Assembly (NCBI GenBank): GCA_964563495.1
Contig: CAZLYK010000044.1
Span: 1-37,569, forward strand
DNA: 37,569 nucleotides
Origin: CAZLYK01 sp964563495
Lineage (GTDB): Bacteria; Acidobacteriota; Blastocatellia; RBC074
Reading direction: 5' to 3'
Positions 18,085 through 25,757 of the stretch are shown here, piece after piece. Position 1 is the stretch's first letter, and each line of letters opens with the position of its first letter. Both the position numbers and the translations under genes were made by a program. The notes beneath the pieces are model-generated. The model saw only the letters and a list, made by a program, of their open reading frames with translations. It was not told the origin of the DNA and searched no databases.

Positions 18085-18855
18085 ATGATTGATTCAACCG
18101 CCATTATCAATCCGGGCGCCGAGATCGGCGCCCATGTATCGGTTGGCCCGTACTCGCTGATCGGGGATAAAGTATTGATCAATGACGGGGTCGAGATTGC
18201 CGGACACGTAGTCATCGAGGGTCCGTGCGAGATCGGCCGCGAAACCCGGATCTACCCGTTCGCATCGCTCGGTCAGCCGCCGCAGGACCTGAAATACAAG
18301 GGCGAGGATACTCTGCTGGCGGTCGGCGAGCGCAATGTCATTCGCGAGTATGTCACCATGAACCGCGGCACACTGGGCGGCGGCGGCGTGACATCGGTCG
18401 GCCACGACAACCTGTTCATGGCGCAGGCGCACATCGCGCACGACTGCCGGGTCGGATCGCACAACATCTTCGCCAACGGGGCCTCGCTTGCGGGACACGT
18501 CGAGATGGCGGACTACATCACGCTCGGCGCTTACGTCGGTGTCCACCAGTTCTGTCGCGTCGGCTCTTATGCTTTCATCGGGGCCTACTCGAAAATCGTC
18601 AAGGACGCCATGCCATACGCCCGCACCGACGGTAACGACGCGAAATGCTACGGGGCAAATACGATCGGCCTCCGGCGCCAGGGTTTCTCCATCGATCAGA
18701 TTCGCAACATCCAGCACGCTTTCCACCTGCTTCTCTCTTCCAGACTCAATACGTCCCAGGCGCTCGACCGGATCAAAGCCGAGATGGCGGATCTGGCTGA
18801 GATCGCTGATTTAATCGAGTTTATCGAGAATTCGCAGCGCGGCGTGACAAAATGA
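18085..18855 (+). CDS. lpxA: Acyl-[ACP]-UDP-N-acetylglucosamine O-acyltransferase
   Basis: The first step of lipid A synthesis: moves a 3-hydroxyacyl chain from ACP to the 3-OH of UDP-GlcNAc. The 256-aa protein has a left-handed beta-helix from MIDSTAIINPGAEIG onward, the conserved QPPQDLKYKGEDT and REYVTMNRGT segments, and AQAHIAHDCRVGSHNIFANG carrying the catalytic His. It ends in a C-terminal helical domain starting at LRRQGFSIDQIRNIQ. ATG 18085 is chosen, as the more upstream frame reads into repeat DNA. Its stop is one base from the lpxI start. Confidence 0.96.
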   Translation: MIDSTAIINPGAEIGAHVSVGPYSLIGDKVLINDGVEIAGHVVIEGPCEIGRETRIYPFASLGQPPQDLKYKGEDTLLAVGERNVIREYVTMNRGTLGGGGVTSVGHDNLFMAQAHIAHDCRVGSHNIFANGASLAGHVEMADYITLGAYVGVHQFCRVGSYAFIGAYSKIVKDAMPYARTDGNDAKCYGANTIGLRRQGFSIDQIRNIQHAFHLLLSSRLNTSQALDRIKAEMADLAEIADLIEFIENSQRGVTK

Positions 18856-18856
18856 T

Positions 18857-19660
18857 ATGAAATACGGTCTGATTGCCGGCAATGGTCGATTCCCTTTTCT
18901 GGTGCTCGAAGGCGCACGCGACCAGGGCGTCGAGATGGCAGTCGCCGCGATCAAGGAAGAGACCGATCCGGCCATCGCCGGGCAGGCCCGGATCGTCGAG
19001 TGGATGAGCGTCGGCCACCTCGGTAAGTTGATCAGTTTTTTCAAGCGGCATGGGGTGACGCGGGTAATCATGGCCGGCCAGGTTAAACACGTCCAGATAT
19101 TTAAGCTCAACGCCCTGCCGGATCTGCGCATGGCCCGGTTGCTGGCGAGGCTGAAAAGGCGCAACACCGACGCCTTGATCGGCGCCGTCGCCGGCGAACT
19201 TGAATCCGAAGGTATCGAACTGATCGACTCGACGACTTTCCTGCAGCCGCTCATCGCCCGGAGCGGCGTGCTCACCAAACGAGGGCCTAACCGGAACGAG
19301 TCAGCCGATATCGAATACGGTCTACACGTCGCGCTCGAGCTGGCGCGACTCGACCTCGGTCAAACGATCGTCGTCAAGAACCAGGCGGTCGTCGCGATCG
19401 AGGCCATGGAGGGAACCGACGCCACCATCCTCCGCGCAGCCGAACTGGTTCGCGGTCGCCCGCTGACCGTGATCAAGGTCGCCAGACCGAACCAGGATAT
19501 GCGGTTCGACGTGCCAGTGATCGGACTCAAGACGATCGAAACACTGCGGTCGTGCAACGTTACCGCGGTCTCACTGACCGCCGATAAGACCCTCATCTTT
19601 GACCGCCAGGAAACCATCGCCGCCGCCGATCAACACCGGATTGCGATCATCGCCGGATGA
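18857..19660 (+). CDS. lpxI: UDP-2,3-diacylglucosamine diphosphatase LpxI
   Basis: Hydrolyses UDP-2,3-diacylglucosamine to lipid X, the fourth lipid A step, in bacteria that lack LpxH. The 267-aa protein (old name DUF1009) opens with GLIAGNGRFPFLVLEGAR, as in LpxI. The C-terminal catalytic domain has SGVLTKRGPN and VVKNQAVVAIEAMEGTDATI, which contains the Asp expected to be catalytic. It is one base after the lpxA stop, so tightly co-transcribed. lpxB, often the next gene, is absent. Confidence 0.93.
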   Translation: MKYGLIAGNGRFPFLVLEGARDQGVEMAVAAIKEETDPAIAGQARIVEWMSVGHLGKLISFFKRHGVTRVIMAGQVKHVQIFKLNALPDLRMARLLARLKRRNTDALIGAVAGELESEGIELIDSTTFLQPLIARSGVLTKRGPNRNESADIEYGLHVALELARLDLGQTIVVKNQAVVAIEAMEGTDATILRAAELVRGRPLTVIKVARPNQDMRFDVPVIGLKTIETLRSCNVTAVSLTADKTLIFDRQETIAAADQHRIAIIAG

Positions 19661-19663
19661 ACC

Positions 19664-19770
19664 TTGCTCCGGCCGCAGCGCTGGCATAGCATAGCAACGT
19701 TTGTCGGACAGGCTGCCTTCGGCTCCACCCTGGGGTTTGATAGTGACGCCCGCATCGCGGGCTGGAGAAT
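19664..19770. repeat. Possible intergenic repeat with a short hairpin between lpxI and nfeD
   Basis: This 107-bp stretch contains GCCCGC ATC GCGGGC (19748-19762), a tight 6-bp hairpin. Its base use differs from the flanking genes. An in-frame extension of the next gene across it reads like untranslated repeat DNA. Only one copy is in the window, so the repeat call is a guess from its look. Confidence 0.35.
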
Positions 19771-19780
19771 TGGATTTCTT

Positions 19781-20272
19781 ATGCCTTACGCCTGGATCAT
19801 CTGGCTGATCATCGCTGCGATCTTTGTCGTGGCGGAGGTTCTGACGCCCGGATTTTTCCTGCTCTGGTTCGGCGTCGGCGCGATCGTCGCGGCAGTGCTG
19901 GCGCTCCTCGGCGTGCAAAGCCTCGCCGTCCAGGTGATCGCGTTTTTAATCGTCTCAGTCGCCCTGGTCGTAGCCTCGCGGACGATCTTCGAAAGGTTTT
20001 TCATGCGCACGACGAATGGAAAGGATCTCAAGACCGGGGTCGAGATGTTGATCGGGCAGATCGGCACGGTGGTCGAGCCGAGTCACGGTGCGCTTCATGA
20101 AGGCGCCGTCAAAGTTTATGGCTCGGTCTGGACGGCTTTCCCGATCGAAGGCGAGGCGCCATTGAAAGATGGCGAATCGGTCGCAGTCGATCGGATCGAG
20201 GGCAACAACATTTATGTGCGGCGGACATCTCGCCGCGCCATGCTCTTTAGCGAAACTAACGAGCAATCCTGA
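19781..20272 (+). CDS. NfeD-family membrane protein (short form)
   Basis: A 163-aa protein with three to four transmembrane segments in the first 75 residues (WIIWLIIAAIFVVAEVLTPG, LLWFGVGAIVAAVLALLGV, VQVIAFLIVSVALVVASR). These are followed by a soluble OB-fold domain (about 95-160: MLIGQIGTVVEPSHGAL to VDRIEGNNIYVRR). This is the short NfeD class that pairs with SPFH proteins, and the next gene is one. NfeD proteins lie with stomatin-like partners in membrane microdomains. ATG 19781 is chosen because the segment before it is repeat-like and the membrane domain begins right there. Confidence 0.9.
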   Translation: MPYAWIIWLIIAAIFVVAEVLTPGFFLLWFGVGAIVAAVLALLGVQSLAVQVIAFLIVSVALVVASRTIFERFFMRTTNGKDLKTGVEMLIGQIGTVVEPSHGALHEGAVKVYGSVWTAFPIEGEAPLKDGESVAVDRIEGNNIYVRRTSRRAMLFSETNEQS

Positions 20273-20337
20273 TCAGATGGCTCTCAGCCAACGCCATCGG
20301 TCTTTTCCGGACAAGCGAAAACGATCGGAGGGTAAGC

Positions 20338-21333
20338 ATGTCGTCGTTCATTCCATTTTTGATCCTGGCCATCATTATCCTGGTCATCGCGGCCAAGACG
20401 ATCCGCATCGTCCCGCAAGCCAGCGTCCTGCTGATCGAGCGTCTGGGTAAATTCGACCGCGTCGCGACGAGCGGTCTGAATGTGATCACTCCCTTCCTTG
20501 ACCGCCCGCGAGCCATCCATTGGTCCGGTTGGCGGCCGACGATCACACAGATCGACCTGCGCGAGCAGTTCACCGATCTCCCGCCGCAACCCGTCATCAC
20601 CCGCGATAACGTGACCATCCTCGTCGACTCGATCATCTACTGGCAGATCACCGATCCGATCAAGGCAGTTTACGAGGTCAACGACCTGGTCGGCGGCATC
20701 ATCCAACTGACGATTACGGCCATGCGCAACGTGATTGGCGAGCTCGATCTGGACCACGCGCTGACCTCGCGCGACACGATCAACAGCAAGCTGCGCGGCA
20801 TTCTCGACGACGCCACCCATAAATGGGGGGTCAAAGTCACGCGCGTCGAGCTGAAGAATATCAATCCACCCGAAGATGTCCGGATCGTCATGGAGAAGCA
20901 GATGACCGCCGAACGCAATCGCCGCGCCGTGGTCCTCCAGGCCGAGGGTGAAAAACAGGCCGCGATTATGCGCGCCGAGGGCGAAAAACAGGCGGCGATT
21001 ACCCGCGCCGAGGGCGAAAAACAGGCGGCGATCCTGCAGGCTGAAGGTCAGGCCCAGGCGCGGCTGACCGCGGCCACGGCTGAATCCGAATCGATCCAGC
21101 GGATCGCCCAAAGCCTCATCGGCGGTCAGGGCAATCCGGCTCAGTACCTGATCATGATGAAGTACATCGAATCGCTGCGCGACATGTCGCGATCGAACAA
21201 TTCCAAAGTTATCTTCATGCCGATCGAAACGAGCAGCGTGCTCTCGAGCATCGGCTCTTTCAAGGAAGTCTTCGGCGGTGATCAGCCGGAACAGCCGGGT
21301 GTCCCCGTTCCGGCACAGCGGCTGAGACAATAG
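20338..21333 (+). CDS. SPFH/Band 7 (stomatin-like, slipin/QmcA type) membrane protein
   Basis: A 331-aa protein with an N-terminal membrane helix (about 2-20), a Band 7 domain (RIVPQASVLLIERLGKFDRV through to WGVKVTRVELKNINPPEDVR) and a coiled-coil region made of a near-perfect 11-residue repeat (AEGEKQAAI...). It ends in a hydrophobic patch SLIGGQGNPAQYLIMMKYIESL. Such proteins form large rings around membrane proteins and act with NfeD partners. GGAGGG at 20327-20332 sets the ATG at 20338. It follows nfeD by 65 bases and is convergent with the thioesterase gene (15 bp between stops). Confidence 0.94.
   Translation: MSSFIPFLILAIIILVIAAKTIRIVPQASVLLIERLGKFDRVATSGLNVITPFLDRPRAIHWSGWRPTITQIDLREQFTDLPPQPVITRDNVTILVDSIIYWQITDPIKAVYEVNDLVGGIIQLTITAMRNVIGELDLDHALTSRDTINSKLRGILDDATHKWGVKVTRVELKNINPPEDVRIVMEKQMTAERNRRAVVLQAEGEKQAAIMRAEGEKQAAITRAEGEKQAAILQAEGQAQARLTAATAESESIQRIAQSLIGGQGNPAQYLIMMKYIESLRDMSRSNNSKVIFMPIETSSVLSSIGSFKEVFGGDQPEQPGVPVPAQRLRQ
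20941..21054 (+). repeat. 33-bp tandem repeat inside the SPFH gene
   Basis: Three units, 20941-20973, 20974-21006 and 21007-21039, then a partial one. Each encodes AEGEKQAAI plus two residues. The units are nearly identical at the DNA level, including third positions, which points to recent duplication. The 11-residue period suits a continuous coiled coil. Confidence 0.9.
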
Positions 21334-21348
21334 ACCGCCCAGTCCTGG

Positions 21349-21777
<429 letters not shown>

Positions 21778-21888
21778 TAAATAATCCTGTTAACCCTCTC
21801 GATTTCTCCCTTGAGATATCGTTCCAAATACCTTGTAAGGGTGATAAATTTGAGGCCTGAATTAGGTGTTTACCCCGAAAGGAACTCG

Positions 21889-23223
21889 ATGTCAAAAAGA
21901 ATCCAGGCGGCGATGGCGATCGTGCCGGCTCTGTTGCTGATCATCAATACCGCTTTGATCGCCCAGCAGCCCGCGCGCGCGACCAGGAATCCGCCGTCAT
22001 CGGCTGGGGCAGCCAAAGCCGCAGAGGTCGCTGCCGCGGCCGGCGAACTGCTCGAAGAGGTGAGCAGGTTACGGGGCTTGAAAGTCCTGAGCCCGGTCAA
22101 AAGCGGCGTCAAATCGCGCGGCGAAATAGAGCGCGAGATCATTCGCAATTTTGACGAATCCGCCAAACCGGAAGAGATCGAGGCCGCCAACAAAACCCTG
22201 ATCGCATACGGCCTGGCGCCGAAAGGCTTCCGCTATCGCGAATTCATGATTCGCCTGCTGACCGAGCAGGTGGCGGGCTTTTACCGGCCGAAGTCCAAAG
22301 AACTCTTCATTGCCGATTGGAATGATTTGAACCAGCAAAAGCCCATTCTCGCCCACGAGCTGGTGCACGCACTGCAGGACCTGCATTTCGACTTAAGGCG
22401 GTTTGAGGAATGGCCGAGGGGCGACAGCGACCGTCAGTCCGCAATCCACGCTCTGATCGAGGGTGACGCGACCGGGGTCATGTACAATTACCAGCTCAAA
22501 CCGAGCGGGACGGACATCACGCGGCTGCCCGATCTGGCCGGTTTCGCCGATCAATCGTTGATTCAGGCGGAGCGGGCCGGGCAGAAAGTCTTCGTCTCGG
22601 CGCCGGCGTCGATCCGCGAGTCGTTGGTCTTCCCTTATCTTTACGGCTCGGGTTTTGTCCAACAACTGGTCAAGGCGAGTGGATGGGAAGCCGTCTCTCA
22701 GGCTTTCACCGAGCTGCCTCAATCGACCGAGCAGATCATCCATTTCGAAAAATACGTCGCACGCGAGATGCCGGTCAAGGTTCGACTGCCGGACATCGCT
22801 GCGATGCTCGGCCCGGGCTGGAAAAGGATCGACACTGACGTCAATGGGGAGTTCGGTTACTTTCTCATCCTCAGCGAATTCATCGGCAAGAAAGAAGCCC
22901 GGCCGGCGGCCGCGGGCTGGGGAGGTGATCAATCGACTCTCTATGAAAATGCCGCCAAAGATCGATTATTGATCGCCCACTCGAGCGTCTGGGATTCGGT
23001 AAAAGACGCGAGAGAGTTCTTCGAGGCTTACGCCAAACGCACGCGCAAGCGCTACCCGAACTCCCGGGAGCTGCCCGGTCAATCGCCGGCTGAACGCAGG
23101 TTTCAAACGCCCGATGGCGAGACATTCATCGGGTTACTCGATCAATCAGTCCTGATCCTGGAAGGGCTGAACGCGGAACAGGCAGACAAACTGGCCAGGC
23201 TGATCAGAACTTTGAGGGAGTAA
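21889..23223 (+). CDS. Secreted HExxH metallopeptidase-like protein
   Basis: A 444-aa protein with a signal peptide (about 1-26, ending ALIAQQ). The zinc-binding motif is H156-E-L-V-H160 in ILAHELVHALQDLHFDL. A second conserved stretch, ALIEGDATGVMYNY, supplies Glu191, 31 residues after H160, as in gluzincin-type metallopeptidases. A possible second domain with GFVQQLVKASGWEAVSQAF follows. I cannot name a family beyond this. It may be an active peptidase or an envelope lipid or protein-binding relative. AAAGGA lies 5 bases before ATG 21889, and the resulting N terminus is a good signal peptide. Confidence 0.8.
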   Translation: MSKRIQAAMAIVPALLLIINTALIAQQPARATRNPPSSAGAAKAAEVAAAAGELLEEVSRLRGLKVLSPVKSGVKSRGEIEREIIRNFDESAKPEEIEAANKTLIAYGLAPKGFRYREFMIRLLTEQVAGFYRPKSKELFIADWNDLNQQKPILAHELVHALQDLHFDLRRFEEWPRGDSDRQSAIHALIEGDATGVMYNYQLKPSGTDITRLPDLAGFADQSLIQAERAGQKVFVSAPASIRESLVFPYLYGSGFVQQLVKASGWEAVSQAFTELPQSTEQIIHFEKYVAREMPVKVRLPDIAAMLGPGWKRIDTDVNGEFGYFLILSEFIGKKEARPAAAGWGGDQSTLYENAAKDRLLIAHSSVWDSVKDAREFFEAYAKRTRKRYPNSRELPGQSPAERRFQTPDGETFIGLLDQSVLILEGLNAEQADKLARLIRTLRE

Positions 23224-23237
23224 TCAGTGAAAATGAT

Positions 23238-24071
23238 ATGAGCCTTGAACTCTTGATCAAGCTCAGCCCAATTCTGGTCGCCACGCTGCACGGATACGGC
23301 GCGGCGTGGCTGGCGGTGAAGATGCTTTTTCGCCCGCGTCACCCGCTCCACCTCTTTGGATGGCGAATACCGCTCACGCCCGGGATGCTGCCGAAAGAGC
23401 GGGATCACTTCATCGAGGCGCTCTCGACCGTGATCTCGCAGCGATTGCTCGATGTCGAGACGATCACCAATGAGATCTTGAAGCTCGAGCTCGAAACCGA
23501 GATCACCGGCATCGCTCGTCGCGAATACCTCCATCACACGCAAAGCGAAGCGACCATCCAGTTTGTCGCCGAGCATTTGCGCGACCGGCTTTACCACCTG
23601 CGGGATTCGACGGAGACTCGATGGGAGATCGCCCGAGCATTGCGCAGCCTGCTTGAGGGCGAGATCAATAAAAAGCTCAATCTCCTGCAGCGACTCGTCG
23701 CCTCCTATTTCCTGGACGATGAGGCGATCTACCGGATCATCGGAGAAGCGATCAACCAGCTGGCGGACCGCATCGTCGAGAGCCTGTATGTCCGCCGGAC
23801 GATCGCCGAAGCCATGGCTCAGATACCCGAGACGATCCTCCAATCCGGAGGGATCAATCAGACCGCGGCGATCAACAGTTTCGTGACCGTGCTCGGTGAG
23901 AGGCTCAATCTTCGTTCGATTCTGATCAAACGCCTGAGCGCGCTTTCGAACGAAGCCATCGAGGAGCTGATAATGGTCACCGCGGGACGCGAAATTAAGG
24001 CCATCGTCTGGTTCGGTGCGGGGATCGGCTTTGTCGTCGGCATCATCCAAACGTTGATCAATTTCATTTGA
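23238..24071 (+). CDS. DUF445-family membrane protein (YheB-like)
   Basis: A 277-aa protein with an N-terminal membrane segment (LLIKLSPILVATLHGYGAAWLAVKMLFRP), the conserved LTPGMLPKERDHFIEALS near residue 50, a long helical middle and a C-terminal membrane segment (AIVWFGAGIGFVVGIIQTLI). This is the DUF445 layout, shorter than many members. The function is unknown, and Firmicute YheB relatives are only described as membrane proteins. It begins 14 bases after the metallopeptidase stop and its stop is 11 bases before the next ATG, so the three genes look like one operon. Confidence 0.86.
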   Translation: MSLELLIKLSPILVATLHGYGAAWLAVKMLFRPRHPLHLFGWRIPLTPGMLPKERDHFIEALSTVISQRLLDVETITNEILKLELETEITGIARREYLHHTQSEATIQFVAEHLRDRLYHLRDSTETRWEIARALRSLLEGEINKKLNLLQRLVASYFLDDEAIYRIIGEAINQLADRIVESLYVRRTIAEAMAQIPETILQSGGINQTAAINSFVTVLGERLNLRSILIKRLSALSNEAIEELIMVTAGREIKAIVWFGAGIGFVVGIIQTLINFI

Positions 24072-24082
24072 AGAGACAGCAC

Positions 24083-25711
24083 ATGAACCCTGATAGGATA
24101 TCCGGCAATCGGCGCCTGGAGGAGTTGGTCGATCAGTTACGCGAGCTGGAAGCGCGCCTGCGAGAGGGCGGCGGCGCAGACAAGATCAAACGCCAGCACG
24201 AACAGGGCAAGCTGACCGCGCGTGAACGGCTTGAACGATTGGTCGACCCGCAGACCAGGTTTCAGGAAATCGGGCTGCTCGTCGCTTACGACCAATACGA
24301 CGGCCAGGCGCCGGCGGCCGGCGTGATCACCGGCATCGGTCAGGTTGCCGGGCGCGAGGCGGTCCTGGTCGCCAATGATGCGACGGTCAAGGCAGGTTCG
24401 TGGTGGCCCGAGACGATCAAGAAGATGCTGCGCGCGCAGGAGATCGCCATGCGCTGCCGCGTCCCAATCATCTATCTGGTCGATTCCGCCGGCGTCAACC
24501 TTCCCTACCAGGGTGGGGTGTTCCCGGGCCAGTATGGAGCAGCGCGGATCTTCTACTACAACTCGATCATGCGTCGCTATCTGAAAGTTCCGCAGATCGC
24601 GGCCGTCATGGGGCAATGCGTCGCCGGCGGCGCGTATCTACCCGCGCTCTCCGACATCATTCTCATGGTCGAGGGCACGTCGTTTATGGGCCTGGGCGGC
24701 CCGAACCTGGTCAGGGGGGCGACGGGACAGAAGGTCGACGGCGAGACGCTGGGCGGGGCGAAGATGCACAACGCGATCTCCGGAGTCGCGCATTACCGCC
24801 CGAAAACCGATGATGAATGCCTCAAGCAGATCCGCGAAATCATCTCCGAGCTGCCGCCCAAACCGGCGCCGGCTGCGAATATCGCTCCGGCGCTCGAACC
24901 CTTGAGGCCTGCAACCGAGCTTTACCGGATCATTCCGGAGAACCATCGCGCCGGATACGACGCACGCGCCATGCTCGATTGCATTCTCGATCGCGAGAGC
25001 TTCGACGAATTCCAGGCGGATTATGCCGGGGAGATGATCGTCGGGCACGCGAGGCTCTGCGGAACAGGCGTCGGCGTGATCGCCAATAATCGCGGCATGA
25101 TTCCGGGTTCCCCCGGCAAACCACCCAGATTCGGCGGGATCATCTACACCGAAAGCGCCGAAAAGACGGCCTACTTGATCGAGACTTGTAATCGGCACCG
25201 CACGCCACTGCTCTTCATCCAGGATGTTTCGGGTTTTATGGTCGGGGTCGAGGCCGAGCAATCGGGAATTATTCGCGCCGGAGCGCGTTTTGTCGAGGCC
25301 ATGGCGACAGCCACTGTGCCGAAGCTGGTTCTGACCGTCAATCACGCGAGTGGAGCAGGTTATTACGCCATGGCCGGGCAGGGCTTCGAGCCCGATTTCA
25401 TCTTTACGCTCCCGACCGGGCGGATGGGTGTCATGGAGGGCGAATCAGCGGTCATGGCGCTGTTCGCCGCGCAGCTCGAAAAGCTCAAAGGGCAGGGCCT
25501 GGAGCCCGATCAAAAGCTGCGCGCCGAGATGGATCACGTGCGCGCGGAATACGAACACCAGTTGGATGCAAAGTATGCCGCGGCTCGCGGTTTCGTCGAC
25601 GCCGTCATCGCGCCTGAAGATATCAGGCCGGCGCTGGATCTGGCGCTCCGCACCGCGCTCAACAATCCTGATTCACACATCGGACAGTTTGGTTTAAAGG
25701 TAACCAACTGA
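24083..25711 (+). CDS. Acyl-CoA carboxylase carboxyltransferase (beta) subunit
   Basis: A 542-aa biotin-dependent carboxyltransferase that moves CO2 from carboxybiotin to an acyl-CoA. N-half: KLTARERLERLVDPQTRFQE, then VDSAGVNLPYQGGVFPGQYG and CVAGGAYLPALSD. The oxyanion-hole glycines are in MGLGGPNLVRGATG. C-half: GGIIYTESAEKTAYLIETCN and VSGFMVGVEAEQSGI, then HASGAGYYAMAGQGFEPDF. The wording is closest to methylcrotonyl-CoA carboxylase beta, with propionyl-CoA also possible. ATG 24083 is preferred over an in-frame TTG at 24068 that overlaps the upstream stop. The biotin carboxylase/carrier subunit is not in the window. The stop codon lies within a hairpin. Confidence 0.93.
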   Translation: MNPDRISGNRRLEELVDQLRELEARLREGGGADKIKRQHEQGKLTARERLERLVDPQTRFQEIGLLVAYDQYDGQAPAAGVITGIGQVAGREAVLVANDATVKAGSWWPETIKKMLRAQEIAMRCRVPIIYLVDSAGVNLPYQGGVFPGQYGAARIFYYNSIMRRYLKVPQIAAVMGQCVAGGAYLPALSDIILMVEGTSFMGLGGPNLVRGATGQKVDGETLGGAKMHNAISGVAHYRPKTDDECLKQIREIISELPPKPAPAANIAPALEPLRPATELYRIIPENHRAGYDARAMLDCILDRESFDEFQADYAGEMIVGHARLCGTGVGVIANNRGMIPGSPGKPPRFGGIIYTESAEKTAYLIETCNRHRTPLLFIQDVSGFMVGVEAEQSGIIRAGARFVEAMATATVPKLVLTVNHASGAGYYAMAGQGFEPDFIFTLPTGRMGVMEGESAVMALFAAQLEKLKGQGLEPDQKLRAEMDHVRAEYEHQLDAKYAAARGFVDAVIAPEDIRPALDLALRTALNNPDSHIGQFGLKVTN

Positions 25712-25746
25712 ACCGCGCACCACTGAAATTGGTGCGCGGTTCAGTT
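25706..25746 (+). terminator. 17-bp perfect hairpin over the carboxyltransferase stop codon
   Basis: The arms 25706-25722 and 25730-25746 (AACTGAACCGCGCACCA against TGGTGCGCGGTTCAGTT) are exactly complementary with a 7-nt loop. The TGA stop at 25709-25711 is inside the left arm. There is no T-tract, so it may act as an mRNA 3' cap rather than a strict intrinsic terminator. Confidence 0.75.
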
Positions 25747-25757
25747 ATGGAGGGGAT

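Noticed and set aside
21811..21839. A promoter (TTGAGA, 17 bp, TGTAAG) before the metallopeptidase gene
   Set aside because: The -10 hexamer lacks the conserved second and last bases, so the match is too weak to list.
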